From: Flavobacteriales bacterium UBA6051
GTDB taxonomy: Bacteria; Bacteroidota; Bacteroidia; Flavobacteriales_D; Crocinitomicaceae
Reading direction: 5' to 3'
NCBI GenBank assembly: GCA_002427735.1
Contig: DIYP01000003.1
Location: 124,001-188,000, forward strand
DNA: 64,000 bases
Positions 40,445 to 49,384 of the stretch are shown here, piece after piece (the stretch's first letter is position 1; each line of letters starts with the position of its first letter). Below the pieces are notes generated by a model. It had not been told where the DNA came from. It did no database searches and worked only from the letters and a program-made list of their open reading frames with translations. A program made the position numbers and the translations under genes.

Positions 40445-41836
40445 ATGATGAATAAGCAGAAACTATCTAATATTCTCAAAACGCTCGGACCTGGAATTCT
40501 GTTTGCGAGCACTGCAATTGGAGTTTCACATTTGGTGCAAAGTACAAGAGCTGGTGCAAATTATGGGTTTGCATTGATTCCTTTTATTCTGGCCGCTAAC
40601 CTTTTCAAATATCCTTTTTTTGAATTTGGCAGTCGATATGCAAATGCGACGGGTGAAAGTTTAATTGATGGTTACAAAAGAATTGGAAATTGGATGCTGT
40701 GGTTGTACTTCCTGATTACGTTGGGAAGCATGTTTTTTGTTTCAGCGGCAGTAGGAGCGGTTACTTCAGGGTTTTTGCAGAATTTATTCGGAATTACAGG
40801 ATTGGGTATCTGGCCCACGATCGTTTTGTTCATCATTTGCGCTGGAATCTTAATGGCTGGTCGATATGGTTTTCTTGACACTTTGGTGAAGTTGATAGGC
40901 GTCGTATTACTGATTTCAACACTATTGGCATTTGTGCTCGCTCTTTTTAAAGGACCGAACCAATCAGCTGAGGTGTTCGCTGCTCCAGATTTATGGAGTG
41001 ATTCGAGTATTCTATTCATTATAGCTTTAATGGGCTGGATGCCGACTGCTGTAGATTTGAGCGCATGGAATAGTTTATGGACCATCGAGCGAATTAAGCA
41101 AACGGGATATCGTCCTACATTGAAAGAGACCTTGCTTGATTTTAATTTCGGCTACATCGTTTCGGCTGTTCTGTCAATATGCTTTGTGACCCTTGGGGCA
41201 TATATGCTTTATGGTTCTATGAAGCCGCTTCCGGATAGTTCAGGAGCTTTTGCCCATTCGGTGGTCGGAATGTTCACAGAGTTTATCGGTAGTTGGAGCT
41301 ATATTATCATCGCGGCTGCTGCTTTTTCCATAATGTTCGGAACGTGTATTGCGGTTTTCGATGGATACTCAAGAAGTCTGGAACGAACGGTCAAATTATT
41401 GTTTCAAGCACACGGTGATCTGAATGAAAGAATAATTAACCATGAAAACACCCAACATGAACTAAATGATTCACAGTTAATTGATGATACGATTCAGATC
41501 GAAGAGGAGCAATTGCCCGAAAATGAACAAGTGATTAAATCGCAGTCGTCTAAGATTTACATTGGAGCGCTTTTAGTGGTAGTGGTGGGTTCTTTTCTCA
41601 TTGTATTTTTCTTGGGAAAACAGCTTAAATCACTTGTTGATTTAGCAACCACCATAAGCTTTCTCATAGCTCCAGTCATTGCGATTGTTAATTTCCGTCT
41701 CGTCACCGGTAGGCACGTTGATGATTCGGCAAAACCAAAGCTATGGCTCAGAATTCTCAGCTTCACTGGAATTCTTTTTCTATCCTTCTTCGCATTTTAT
41801 TTTGCCTGGCTCAAACTAGGACCGCTTTTCTTTTAA
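40445..41836 (+). CDS. NRAMP-superfamily transporter lacking the DPGN motif
   Basis: 463 residues, 11 or so membrane helices. The fold is NRAMP-like: LKTLGPGILFASTAIGVSHL in TM1 and ALMGWMPTAVDLSAWNSLW in TM6. In classic NRAMP metal importers TM1 carries DPGN and TM6 carries MPH. Here TM1 reads GVSH where DPGN is expected and TM6 keeps only the Met-Pro. It therefore may not move Mn/Fe by the usual site. A charged cytoplasmic loop (~330-375; NDSQLIDDTIQIEEEQLPEN) splits the later helices. It follows the fatty acid transporter closely; the substrate is unknown. Confidence 0.8.
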   Translation: MMNKQKLSNILKTLGPGILFASTAIGVSHLVQSTRAGANYGFALIPFILAANLFKYPFFEFGSRYANATGESLIDGYKRIGNWMLWLYFLITLGSMFFVSAAVGAVTSGFLQNLFGITGLGIWPTIVLFIICAGILMAGRYGFLDTLVKLIGVVLLISTLLAFVLALFKGPNQSAEVFAAPDLWSDSSILFIIALMGWMPTAVDLSAWNSLWTIERIKQTGYRPTLKETLLDFNFGYIVSAVLSICFVTLGAYMLYGSMKPLPDSSGAFAHSVVGMFTEFIGSWSYIIIAAAAFSIMFGTCIAVFDGYSRSLERTVKLLFQAHGDLNERIINHENTQHELNDSQLIDDTIQIEEEQLPENEQVIKSQSSKIYIGALLVVVVGSFLIVFFLGKQLKSLVDLATTISFLIAPVIAIVNFRLVTGRHVDDSAKPKLWLRILSFTGILFLSFFAFYFAWLKLGPLFF

Positions 41837-41885
41837 TGATTTTTGAACAGAAGACGATGTTATCTGTATCAATAGTGAAAAGATA

Positions 41886-42953
41886 ATGTCCAAGATTATA
41901 TTTATACTGTGTTTTTGTCTTGTGTGTGCTGAGTTTTCCATCGGGCAAGATTATGCATACTATCTTTCGAGCGGTAATGGGTTGGTTCATCATGGAGCAA
42001 ACATCGCAAAAGCCCGAGTCGATAGTTCCTTTCAAGTTGTAGAAGAGGTTTTTTCCTTTACCGATAGTGTCAGAAAGTATAGTATTAAGGATAATTTTTT
42101 TTGGATGACTAAAGGCGTAGATGATTTTAAGATCAATCCAGAGGAAATAAAATGGCACCATGAGTTTGTACCAGGAGCGTTCAGCTCAAGTTGGCTGGAT
42201 ACTGTTCTAATTGATGATGAAGATTATTTGGTAGCATTCGATTTTTTCGATGATCGCTATGTAGGTGGAAGACCAAACCATATAACCAAATCCATACGCG
42301 TTCAAGGCATAGGAATGATTTACAGTAGTTCGAATTGGCTCGATTCGCATCGCGCAGTTATGCTATGGCATAGTGACGCGGAAAAACAAAGAGTTCTTGA
42401 ACAGGTGTATGATTATCTTGCCAATAATGCTGTTGGATGGGAGGTATGGAATGAGATTGCACAACTCTCACGAGAGTATTCTTTTTCAAGTGTAATTGAT
42501 GATTTGAGTGATCAGTGGATGTCTTCAAAAGGAGACATTCGATTAGTGAGTTATAAATCGATCACTTCGGGTGCTTTTGTAACGTATGAAGCAACAATTA
42601 AAAACAACTCGTCCATCAATTATTACTTCCGTCCAAGGACATCGGTTGGCCCAGCTGAAGTTATAATTCATAATAAAGCCGATTCATCACGGCAAGATTT
42701 AACGAACACAACATATGGACCGCATTATCATCGAATAAATGATACTATTTGTCTTATTCCTGGAGAGGTCAGGACTTTTACTTTTTCCTTCCGGTATAGT
42801 ATAGGTTGCGTTAGTTGCAGGCCTGAATACAGTGGTCTACAGTTTTATCCTTCAGGAAACCTGTTTGAACATATATTGTTTGAGGAATTGAGTTATCATG
42901 GTGAGCGCTATACGCTTTTCCCGCACCGTACACTCCTAAGTGCTGAAGAATGA
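41886..42953 (+). CDS. Secreted protein of unknown function
   Basis: 355 residues with a signal peptide (MSKIIFILCFCLVCAEFSIG) and no family I recognise. A beta-rich middle contains NHITKSIRVQGIGMIYSSSN and a later part (~215-335; FVTYEATIKNNSSINYYFRP, GEVRTFTFSFRYSIGCVSC) resembles an Ig-like or DUF domain at the end of lipoprotein-like secreted proteins. Two Cys are close together near residue 300 (GCVSC). It lies 50 bases after the NRAMP-like gene and is convergent with the next gene. Confidence 0.65.
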   Translation: MSKIIFILCFCLVCAEFSIGQDYAYYLSSGNGLVHHGANIAKARVDSSFQVVEEVFSFTDSVRKYSIKDNFFWMTKGVDDFKINPEEIKWHHEFVPGAFSSSWLDTVLIDDEDYLVAFDFFDDRYVGGRPNHITKSIRVQGIGMIYSSSNWLDSHRAVMLWHSDAEKQRVLEQVYDYLANNAVGWEVWNEIAQLSREYSFSSVIDDLSDQWMSSKGDIRLVSYKSITSGAFVTYEATIKNNSSINYYFRPRTSVGPAEVIIHNKADSSRQDLTNTTYGPHYHRINDTICLIPGEVRTFTFSFRYSIGCVSCRPEYSGLQFYPSGNLFEHILFEELSYHGERYTLFPHRTLLSAEE

Positions 42954-42962
42954 TTGACAATT

Positions 42963-44264
42963 TTATTCAATCGCAATGCGTTGAATTGAATTAAATCCAT
43001 TTTCAGATAGTAGAAAGTAAACCCAGTTGTCGTGAATTTTAATCTTTTCTGCAAAAGGGACTTCATTAATGGAAAGGCTTCCTGAATTGTCTTCACCCCA
43101 AACCGGGATTCCCGTCAGCGTATAAATACCATTATGCTGCGTTAATTCGTAATACTTAGAAGTTCCGTAGTCCTGAATAACATCAAAAATGCGATTGCTT
43201 TTTGCAAACGGATAATGCTCGGATTCCATCGTGTTGAATTCATTGTCAAAATAGTAAATGCTATCATTAAACTGATTGAAGGTAAGCAGGCCTTGATCAT
43301 TTTGAAAGGTTTGAATTTTAAGGCGGGCCTCCTTTACTCGGTACCAGGCAATCATGGTGTGAATATCCTTGTGCACATCTAGTTCTTTCAAATCTCCCGT
43401 CCAAACGCCCAGAGAAATGACATTTTTATATTCAGGCATTCGCTTGAAGTATTCCATGATGATTAGCCGATAGTGCGTGCGGGCGACACGTTCACCTGCT
43501 TTGTCATAGCAGTGATAAAAGTGTTTTTTGTTTCTTCTTTCTTTGTTAATGGCTGTGAGCGTGTACTTTTTGTTTCTATTGCTAAATGTTTCGAAAACGG
43601 TTGTTTTTTCAAAGTTTCCCGTGCAGTTAGCTACAGTTGACTCAAACTCTTTGATTGGGGACGTAGAAATGTAATGTAGGTCATTGTCTAGCCATATTTG
43701 AGTGGCCTCCTTATCTCCAATTAAGTGAATATTGCCAAAACAATCTCGATAGAGCGTATGCGCACTACAGTTGTTTAGTTCAAACGAATTGACCACCTTT
43801 CCGTATGCGAGAATGGATAGGGTACACCGTCTTTTCTGAGAAGAAAGGACCAATAATCCATCGTTAATTGGAAGAAAATCCCGGACGTTCATGTTTGCTT
43901 CATCGAAGACAGTTTGCATACGTTCCGAGTAGACCTGCATTTCCTCAACTAGTTGCACCTTATTTAACAAAACAAAGATGCGTGTGATTGTATCGGTTGG
44001 TTGAAGTGAGTCAGGTAAAAGAAAACGTTCTGTTTGATATTCTGGATGATAGATGGATACGTTTGATGAAGCGTGTTCCAGATTCAATACGAATGTTCCA
44101 TTTACGTCACCGTTGATACGATTGTTGTTAATACTATCATATACTTCTGCGAATGGAAGTGGTTCGAGGTTTTCATTTGTGATAGTACCAATTAATGTCT
44201 GACTGGACACCTCAGCGGAACTCCAAAGGTAAAGAAGTAAAAAGAGAATAAGATGGCGCATCAT
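42963..44264 (-). CDS. Secreted carboxypeptidase-like regulatory domain protein
   Basis: 434 residues from the ATG at 44264 (MMRHLILFLLLYLWSSAEVS, signal peptide); an upstream in-frame ATG at 44306 overlaps the terminator of the peroxiredoxin gene. A CarboxypepD-reg-like domain spans ~22-105 (LIGTITNENLEPLPFAEVYD). The remaining ~320 residues look like repeated beta blades (IYYFDNEFNTMESEHYPFAK, LDVHKDIHTMIAWYRVKEAR), perhaps a propeller, with no named family. It is exported; function unknown. The domain normally precedes outer-membrane receptors, so a stand-alone form is less common. Confidence 0.68.
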   Translation of the reverse strand: MMRHLILFLLLYLWSSAEVSSQTLIGTITNENLEPLPFAEVYDSINNNRINGDVNGTFVLNLEHASSNVSIYHPEYQTERFLLPDSLQPTDTITRIFVLLNKVQLVEEMQVYSERMQTVFDEANMNVRDFLPINDGLLVLSSQKRRCTLSILAYGKVVNSFELNNCSAHTLYRDCFGNIHLIGDKEATQIWLDNDLHYISTSPIKEFESTVANCTGNFEKTTVFETFSNRNKKYTLTAINKERRNKKHFYHCYDKAGERVARTHYRLIIMEYFKRMPEYKNVISLGVWTGDLKELDVHKDIHTMIAWYRVKEARLKIQTFQNDQGLLTFNQFNDSIYYFDNEFNTMESEHYPFAKSNRIFDVIQDYGTSKYYELTQHNGIYTLTGIPVWGEDNSGSLSINEVPFAEKIKIHDNWVYFLLSENGFNSIQRIAIE

Positions 44265-44308
44265 GCATCTATGATGCATGCTTTTCGGCAATTCCATATT
44301 TATCAAAT

Positions 44309-44341
44309 AAAAAAATGCCCTCCCAACAATTGAGAGGACAT
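44309..44341 (-). terminator. Rho-independent terminator after the peroxiredoxin gene
   Basis: On the minus strand ATGTCCTCTCAA pairs with TTGGGAGGGCAT (12 pairs, two of them G-T) around a TTG loop, followed by a run of T. It lies 20 bases after the stop at 44362 and just before the next gene's start. Confidence 0.88.
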
Positions 44342-44361
44342 TTCGTTATCGCATTTATTAC

Positions 44362-44994
44362 TTAGTGCTTTGCTAAATAGTCGGCAACACCGTCAAATGA
44401 AGCTGTCATTCCTTCATCTCCCTTGTGCCAATTTGCTGGACAAACTTCACCATTTTCTTCAAAGAATTGAAGAGCATCTACCATGCGCAATGCCTCATCT
44501 ACATTTCTTCCCAATGGAAGGTTATTTACCAACTGGTGCATTACAGTACCATCCTTGTCGATCAAGAACAATCCTCTGTAAGCAATCATCGGTCCTGTGG
44601 CAATCATATTACCTTCAACATCATAATCGTACTCACCAGCCATTACGCCGTAAGCTTCTGTGATTGTTTTTGATGTATCTGCAACGATTGGATAAGTGAT
44701 TCCTTGAATTCCTCCTTTATCTTTTGGTACTTGAAGCCATCCCCAGTGAGACTCCTCAGTGTCTGTTGAACAAGCAACAACTTTTACACCTCTTTGTTCA
44801 AACTCTCCAAGTTTTGCCTGGAAAGCATGCAATTCAGATGGACAAACGAAGGTGAAATCCTTTGGGTAAAAGAAGAACAATACGTGGTTCTTTCCAATGT
44901 ATTGATCCAATGAGAAATCCTGAACGATTTCACCACCATTTACAACTGCTGGTGCACTAAATGAAGGTGCTTTTCTTCCTACTAATACTGACAT
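44362..44994 (-). CDS. Typical 2-Cys peroxiredoxin (AhpC/Prx1 type)
   Basis: 210 residues. The peroxidatic Cys is in FYPKDFTFVCPSELHAFQ (~51) and the resolving Cys in EENGEVCPANWHKGDEG (~170). GGIQGITYPIVAD is close to the GGLG segment of eukaryote-like forms, but the C-terminal YF motif is missing, so over-oxidation sensitivity cannot be assumed. It reduces H2O2 and organic peroxides in the cytoplasm. It stands next to dps and oxyR, the classic peroxide regulon. No ahpF is in the window. Confidence 0.95.
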   Translation of the reverse strand: MSVLVGRKAPSFSAPAVVNGGEIVQDFSLDQYIGKNHVLFFFYPKDFTFVCPSELHAFQAKLGEFEQRGVKVVACSTDTEESHWGWLQVPKDKGGIQGITYPIVADTSKTITEAYGVMAGEYDYDVEGNMIATGPMIAYRGLFLIDKDGTVMHQLVNNLPLGRNVDEALRMVDALQFFEENGEVCPANWHKGDEGMTASFDGVADYLAKH

Positions 44995-45030
44995 TTTACT
45001 TTGTTTTTATTGTTGTGTGATTACTATTCA

Positions 45031-45038
45031 AAATTAAT
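45031..45038 (-). promoter_or_regulatory. Candidate -7 box (TAATTTTG) of the peroxiredoxin gene
   Basis: An exact TAnnTTTG match on the minus strand, 37 bases before the ATG at 44994. There is no -33 TTG at the usual distance, which would be consistent with activation by OxyR. Confidence 0.4.
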
Positions 45039-45046
45039 AAATAAAG

Positions 45047-45490
45047 TTAGTGCTCGAGCCATGATCTAAACATCCAATTGGTTTTTTCTTTTTCACGAAT
45101 TAGGTCGCTCATGAGTGCATTCGTCCCCTCGTCATTTTCTTCTTCTGAAAGCGCTAGAATTTGTTTTTCTAATGTCAACAAGGTGACCTGAGCATCGAGA
45201 ATATACCGTACTCCTGTTTTTCCATCTTTTGTAATGGGGATTTCTTCGATAGCGCTTGTTTCTAGGTAATCCTTTAACTGGGACATAGGTGTCGATTCAA
45301 TGGATAGAATACGTTCCGCTAATTCATCAATAACAACTTGCGCGCGATTGTAAAGCTCTTCATACTTCATATGTAATTCAAAGAATGCATTTCCCTTAAT
45401 GTTCCAATGTAAAGAGCGAAGGTTTTGATAGTGCACCTGATAACCTGCAAGGAGTTGATTCAGCGCTTGAGTATATTGTTCGTTTTTCAT
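45047..45490 (-). CDS. dps: Dps-family DNA-binding ferritin-like protein
   Basis: 147 residues from the ATG at 45490 (MKNEQYTQALNQLL); an upstream ATG at 45511 would add seven unrelated residues. Ferroxidase-site ligands are visible in LRSLHWNIKGNAFFELHMKYEELYN (His, Asp/Glu positions) and VVIDELAERILSIESTPM. It forms a dodecameric shell that stores iron and protects DNA during peroxide stress. It diverges from oxyR across an 84-base spacer containing an extended inverted repeat, so it is probably under OxyR control. Confidence 0.93.
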   Translation of the reverse strand: MKNEQYTQALNQLLAGYQVHYQNLRSLHWNIKGNAFFELHMKYEELYNRAQVVIDELAERILSIESTPMSQLKDYLETSAIEEIPITKDGKTGVRYILDAQVTLLTLEKQILALSEEENDEGTNALMSDLIREKEKTNWMFRSWLEH

Positions 45491-45525
45491 TTTTCCGTTA
45501 TTACAGAACAAATGTACTGGACTAT

Positions 45526-45569
45526 TACTATAAGATTTATTGATTAAATTTATACTTCAATAAATAGTA
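45526..45569. promoter_or_regulatory. Extended inverted repeat in the dps-oxyR spacer, candidate OxyR site
   Basis: TTTATTG (45536-45542) and CAATAAA (45558-45564) are perfect inverted arms 15 bases apart, and outside them TACTA (45526-45530) and TAGTA (45565-45569) are also inverted. CTAT and ATAG elements occur, as in the four-part OxyR consensus, though the spacing is not exact. Its place between the divergent oxyR and dps starts makes it a good candidate operator for both. Confidence 0.45.
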
Positions 45570-45574
45570 TTGAT

Positions 45575-46492
45575 ATGATTTCAATTCAACAGATGCACTA
45601 CATTCTGGTACTCAGTGAGGAACGTCACTTTCAGAGGGCAAGTGAACGGTGTTTTGTAACGCAGCCAACGTTGTCCATGCAAATAAAAAAGGCGGAAGAA
45701 ACACTTGAAGCGCTCATTTTTGATCGAAGTCGAAACCCATTGGAGTTGACGGCATTTGGCAGGGATTTGTTGCCGATCATTCGTGATACCTTGAATGAGC
45801 ATGAGAAGATTTTTGAATTATTTAATAAATCGAAGGGTATTTACAAGGAAGAAATTCGTTTGGGAATCATCCCCACGGTTGCAGGGTATATGCTTCCTGA
45901 TTTGTACTCAACCTGGACGCAAGAACTGGCAGATGTTCAGTTGACTATTGAAGAATTAAAAACGGAAGATATATTAAAGGCCTTCGATCAGAAAAAGATT
46001 GATGTTGGCATTCTGGCCGGACCTGTTCAGGATGCCAAACTGCGCACCATCCCAATGTTTAAGGAAGAAATAAAAGTATTCTATCCAAAAGGTAAAAAGA
46101 CTGAGTTGACGGTTGAAGAATTGAAGGAAATCCATCCATGGTTGCTAACATCAGGGAATTGCTTACGAACACAGATGATGAATTTTTGCGAGTTAAGGGA
46201 AGAGTCAACAGAAGCATGGGATTACGAAGGTGGGAATGTTGAACTTCTACAACGAATGGTTGAAAAACACGGTGGATATACACTGGTTCCCGAAAACTAT
46301 ATCGGAAAATCTTCGAAGGGTTTCAAAACGGTTGTTTCTGCACATGGGAGCTCTCCGGCACGGGAAATAATTGCCATTTCCTCTAATCGAACGACCAAGT
46401 GGGATAGCATTGAGCGATTGATACGCACAATACAAATGCAGTATTTCAGACCCTCAGATAAGGAAAACTATCAAGTGCTTAACTGGCAGTAA
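45575..46492 (+). CDS. oxyR: LysR-family peroxide sensor OxyR
   Basis: 305 residues. The N-terminal winged HTH (~1-60) reads HFQRASERCFVTQPTLSMQI. The regulatory domain (~90-300) contains LTSGNCLRTQMMNFCELREE, with Cys196 and Cys205 nine residues apart, the same spacing as E. coli OxyR Cys199 and Cys208 that form the sensing disulfide. H2O2 oxidation would switch it to activate dps and the peroxiredoxin gene nearby. Its 3' end overlaps the convergent waaA end by 14 bases. Confidence 0.93.
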   Translation: MISIQQMHYILVLSEERHFQRASERCFVTQPTLSMQIKKAEETLEALIFDRSRNPLELTAFGRDLLPIIRDTLNEHEKIFELFNKSKGIYKEEIRLGIIPTVAGYMLPDLYSTWTQELADVQLTIEELKTEDILKAFDQKKIDVGILAGPVQDAKLRTIPMFKEEIKVFYPKGKKTELTVEELKEIHPWLLTSGNCLRTQMMNFCELREESTEAWDYEGGNVELLQRMVEKHGGYTLVPENYIGKSSKGFKTVVSAHGSSPAREIIAISSNRTTKWDSIERLIRTIQMQYFRPSDKENYQVLNWQ

Positions 46493-47687
46493 TATGCTTC
46501 CAGATTTTTTCAGCCGCTCCTTTGTTGCTTTCTACAAATTCTTCTGTTTTGTTCGAAATATCTGAATAGGACGCGTTGATTTTATTCAATGCAGCTTTAA
46601 AGGTCTCTGTGGAGTCAATAGAAAATCCAATACCTTGATCAATGAAATGTTGTCCTTCAGGGAATCGTGAGTGCTTAGGGCCAAAAATGACAGGTAAGCC
46701 GAACACAGCTGGTTCCAATATATTGTGAAGGCTTCCCGAAAAACCGCCACCGACGTAAGCAATTCGTCCATAAGAATATGCATTCGCCAATTGGCCAATG
46801 GTATCCAGAATAAGGATTTTTTTCGTGGATTCGTCTTCCTTGAACTGCGTATAACGCACTGAATTTGGAAGAGAAGAGGATATTGATTTTACGTGAGTTT
46901 CATCGACATTATGAGGTGCAATGAGTACTTTCCCATCGAAGCTTTTAATCCAGGGAATAAGGACGTTTTCATCTTCCGGCCAAGAACTTCCAATTACAAT
47001 AAGGGCTTTTTCTCCTTTAAAGCTTGAAATGATTGCATTCTCGGTTACGTTTTTTTTGTTATCCAGCACTCGGTCAAACCTGCTATCTCCAGAGATGCTG
47101 ACACAATGAATGTCAATTGATTTTAGCAATGTCAAAGATTCCTGATTTTGAACAAAAAACCAGTCAAAGTAACCTAAGGTCTTACGGAAAAAGCCTCCCG
47201 AAGCTTTAAAAAAGCGATGGTCAGGCCGAAATATTCCACTGACGTTATAGAGTTTGGTTCCACTTTTTTTTGCGCTTGCAATGAGATTTGACCAGAACTC
47301 GTATTTCACAAAAAAGGCAGACGAAGGACTAAAATGTTGAATGAATTTTTTAGCATTTCCAGGAGTGTCCAATGGAAGGTACATCACAAAGTCGGCATCA
47401 TGCTTTCGTTTATGGTGAAAATTCATTCCTGATGGAGAGAAGAAGGTGATCAATAAAAAACAATTTGGTTGCTCATGCTTGATTTTTTCCATCAGTGGTA
47501 GCCCCTGATCAAATTCACCAAGTGAGGCGCAGTGAAACCAAATGACTTCTTTTCCGTGTGTATCTGGAAGTTTGTCAAACAGGTTTTTACGTCCGTCGAC
47601 CCATTGTTTTGCTTTGGTGTTAAATAACGAAGCAACTCTAATTCCAAATCCATAGAAATAGATGCCTATGTTATAGAAAAAATGCAT
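46479..47687 (-). CDS. waaA: 3-deoxy-D-manno-octulosonic acid transferase
   Basis: 402 residues from the ATG at 47687 (a TTG one codon earlier is less likely). GT30-family motifs: an N-terminal membrane anchor, ASLGEFDQGLPLMEKI (catalytic Glu), FFVKYEFWSNLIASAKKSG, LIVIGSSWPEDENVLIPW, and AYVGGGFSGSLHNILEPAVF. It transfers Kdo from CMP-Kdo to lipid A at the inner face of the cytoplasmic membrane, a step needed for LPS. Its start overlaps the stop of the outer-membrane protein gene by one base. It is convergent with oxyR, overlapping it by 14 bases. Confidence 0.94.
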   Translation of the reverse strand: MHFFYNIGIYFYGFGIRVASLFNTKAKQWVDGRKNLFDKLPDTHGKEVIWFHCASLGEFDQGLPLMEKIKHEQPNCFLLITFFSPSGMNFHHKRKHDADFVMYLPLDTPGNAKKFIQHFSPSSAFFVKYEFWSNLIASAKKSGTKLYNVSGIFRPDHRFFKASGGFFRKTLGYFDWFFVQNQESLTLLKSIDIHCVSISGDSRFDRVLDNKKNVTENAIISSFKGEKALIVIGSSWPEDENVLIPWIKSFDGKVLIAPHNVDETHVKSISSSLPNSVRYTQFKEDESTKKILILDTIGQLANAYSYGRIAYVGGGFSGSLHNILEPAVFGLPVIFGPKHSRFPEGQHFIDQGIGFSIDSTETFKAALNKINASYSDISNKTEEFVESNKGAAEKIWKHITAS

Positions 47688-48454
47688 CAATTGTAGTAGA
47701 ATTCCTTAGGCATACGCTTGTAAATAGGAATCATCCAAGCGAGTTTAAACCCATATTGAATATCGAGTCGCATGTCCGTAGGTACTTCAACATCTGGTTG
47801 ATCAAAGAAAATCGTACGTTGATTATACGTAAAGCCCTCTTGAATGTAGAAACCTCCGTAAAAGTTAAAAACACCTTGATTCGCCATGAAAGAGTAGCCA
47901 ACAAACTGCTGAAGATTCAAGCCCGAAGTAAAACGATCGTAGCCTTTACGGTATTCCAACTCTATTTGTGGAACAACGTGGTCTTGCGTCTCCACGCGAA
48001 TTTTGTGTGCTAAGTATCCAGCTCCCAAACTCACATAAATTCCAGAATTTTTATTTGGGCTTAATACGGGAAAAATTTTCCCTACGTTGGCATCAACATA
48101 GAAACCTCGGTTTAAAACGCGTACAATAGCAATGTCACCGTTCTGATCCGTAATATTACCTTTTGAATCTATCAGATGATCGAATAAACCGTTGACGCGA
48201 ACATCACTTCCGAACATAAAACTTCCGTCTATTCCATAGACCCAATTACGACGTGTTTTATAACCTGCAAATCCACCAATATGATTGAACAGACCATAGC
48301 GATCGGCTAGATCTCCCGCTGTACCGTTTAGCCCATAGTGAACCGCAATCCATGGAGTGCCGATGATGGAATCAGATACATTTCTTTGCCCGAAAACCGC
48401 ACCGGAAATCAGAAAAGAAAATAAGCCTAGAGCTAACAGTTTACGCGTCTTCAT
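47687..48454 (-). CDS. Outer-membrane beta-barrel-like protein of unknown function
   Basis: 255 residues from the ATG at 48454 (MKTRKLLALGLFSFLISGAV signal peptide); an ATG five codons upstream is possible. The mature protein has alternating aromatic strands (GLFNHIGGFAGYKTRRNWVY, FNFYGGFYIQEGFTYNQRTI) and ends with an amphipathic strand near LDIQYGFKLAWMIPIY. It looks like an 8- to 10-stranded barrel of the Bacteroidota 'outer membrane beta-barrel' type. It lies directly before waaA with a one-base overlap, so a role in LPS handling is possible but unproven. Confidence 0.7.
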   Translation of the reverse strand: MKTRKLLALGLFSFLISGAVFGQRNVSDSIIGTPWIAVHYGLNGTAGDLADRYGLFNHIGGFAGYKTRRNWVYGIDGSFMFGSDVRVNGLFDHLIDSKGNITDQNGDIAIVRVLNRGFYVDANVGKIFPVLSPNKNSGIYVSLGAGYLAHKIRVETQDHVVPQIELEYRKGYDRFTSGLNLQQFVGYSFMANQGVFNFYGGFYIQEGFTYNQRTIFFDQPDVEVPTDMRLDIQYGFKLAWMIPIYKRMPKEFYYN

Positions 48455-48588
48455 AAAGTGTAAGTTCATCTACAATGCGCTAATTTACGCTTTTTGTCCT
48501 GTTTCAATGGTCGAAAAAGAGTTATCTGCCTCATTCAACGTTTCAAATAACAATTATTGTGATTTTTCGGTTTTTATTTAGGGTAAAA

Positions 48589-49383
48589 TCATCGAACAAT
48601 GAACCAGTTATTCAACAAATTCTCACGATTGTATAACATGCTTTCTTTTGTTTTCCAATCGATAACATCAAAACCGGCATGCAGACAAATGGCTTGTCCA
48701 GCAGCAGTATCCCATTCCATAGTTGGAGCAAAACGAGGGTAACAATCCGCGCTTCCTTCAGCGACCATACAGAGTTTAAGTGAACTACCTTTTGAAATCA
48801 TTTCAATTTCGCCATGTTTGGCAGCCAGATCTGAAATGAAATCTTCTGTTTCTTCTGAGAGGTGGGAACGACTGGCTACGACTGTATATTTTTCACGCTG
48901 TTTTTTTAGCGGTAGTTTGACACCATGTTTAATAAGATTAATCGACATTACCCAACGATCAATATTCGTTGTTTTGTAAGCGCCGTTTTCCAACGTTGAA
49001 AAGTACAGTTCGTTTAAAGCAGGAACACAAATGACGCCGAGAACAGGTCGTTGATTTTCAATGAGCGCAATATTCACTGTAAACTCTCCATTTTTCTTAA
49101 TAAACTCTTTAGTGCCGTCAATAGGATCCACGATCCACAAGTGGTCCCACAATCTACGTTCCTCATAGGGAATGGCCTTGCCTTCTTCTGACAAAATGGG
49201 GATGCCAGATGTAGATAAACGCTCTACGATCATTTCGTGGGAGGCAATATCGGCTTTGGTTAGTGGCGAGTTGTCTGACTTAAAGTCGACATCAAAATCT
49301 TCATGGTTATAAATTTCCATGATACGCTTTCCTGCTTCGACAGCGGCATTAATGGCTAGATGAAGTTGTGATAATCGGTCCAT
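48589..49383 (-). CDS. cysQ: 3'(2'),5'-bisphosphate nucleotidase
   Basis: 264 residues of the inositol-monophosphatase fold. Metal and substrate motifs: PILSEEGKAIPYEERR, LWIVDPIDGTKEFIKKNGEF (the WxVDPxDGT signature), and PTMEWDTAAGQAICLHAG. It hydrolyses 3'-phosphoadenosine 5'-phosphate (PAP), the by-product of PAPS-dependent sulfotransferases and PAPS reductase. It is the last gene of the cysC-cysD-cysN-cysQ run, one base after cysN. Confidence 0.92.
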   Translation of the reverse strand: MDRLSQLHLAINAAVEAGKRIMEIYNHEDFDVDFKSDNSPLTKADIASHEMIVERLSTSGIPILSEEGKAIPYEERRLWDHLWIVDPIDGTKEFIKKNGEFTVNIALIENQRPVLGVICVPALNELYFSTLENGAYKTTNIDRWVMSINLIKHGVKLPLKKQREKYTVVASRSHLSEETEDFISDLAAKHGEIEMISKGSSLKLCMVAEGSADCYPRFAPTMEWDTAAGQAICLHAGFDVIDWKTKESMLYNRENLLNNWFIVR

Positions 49384-49384
49384 A

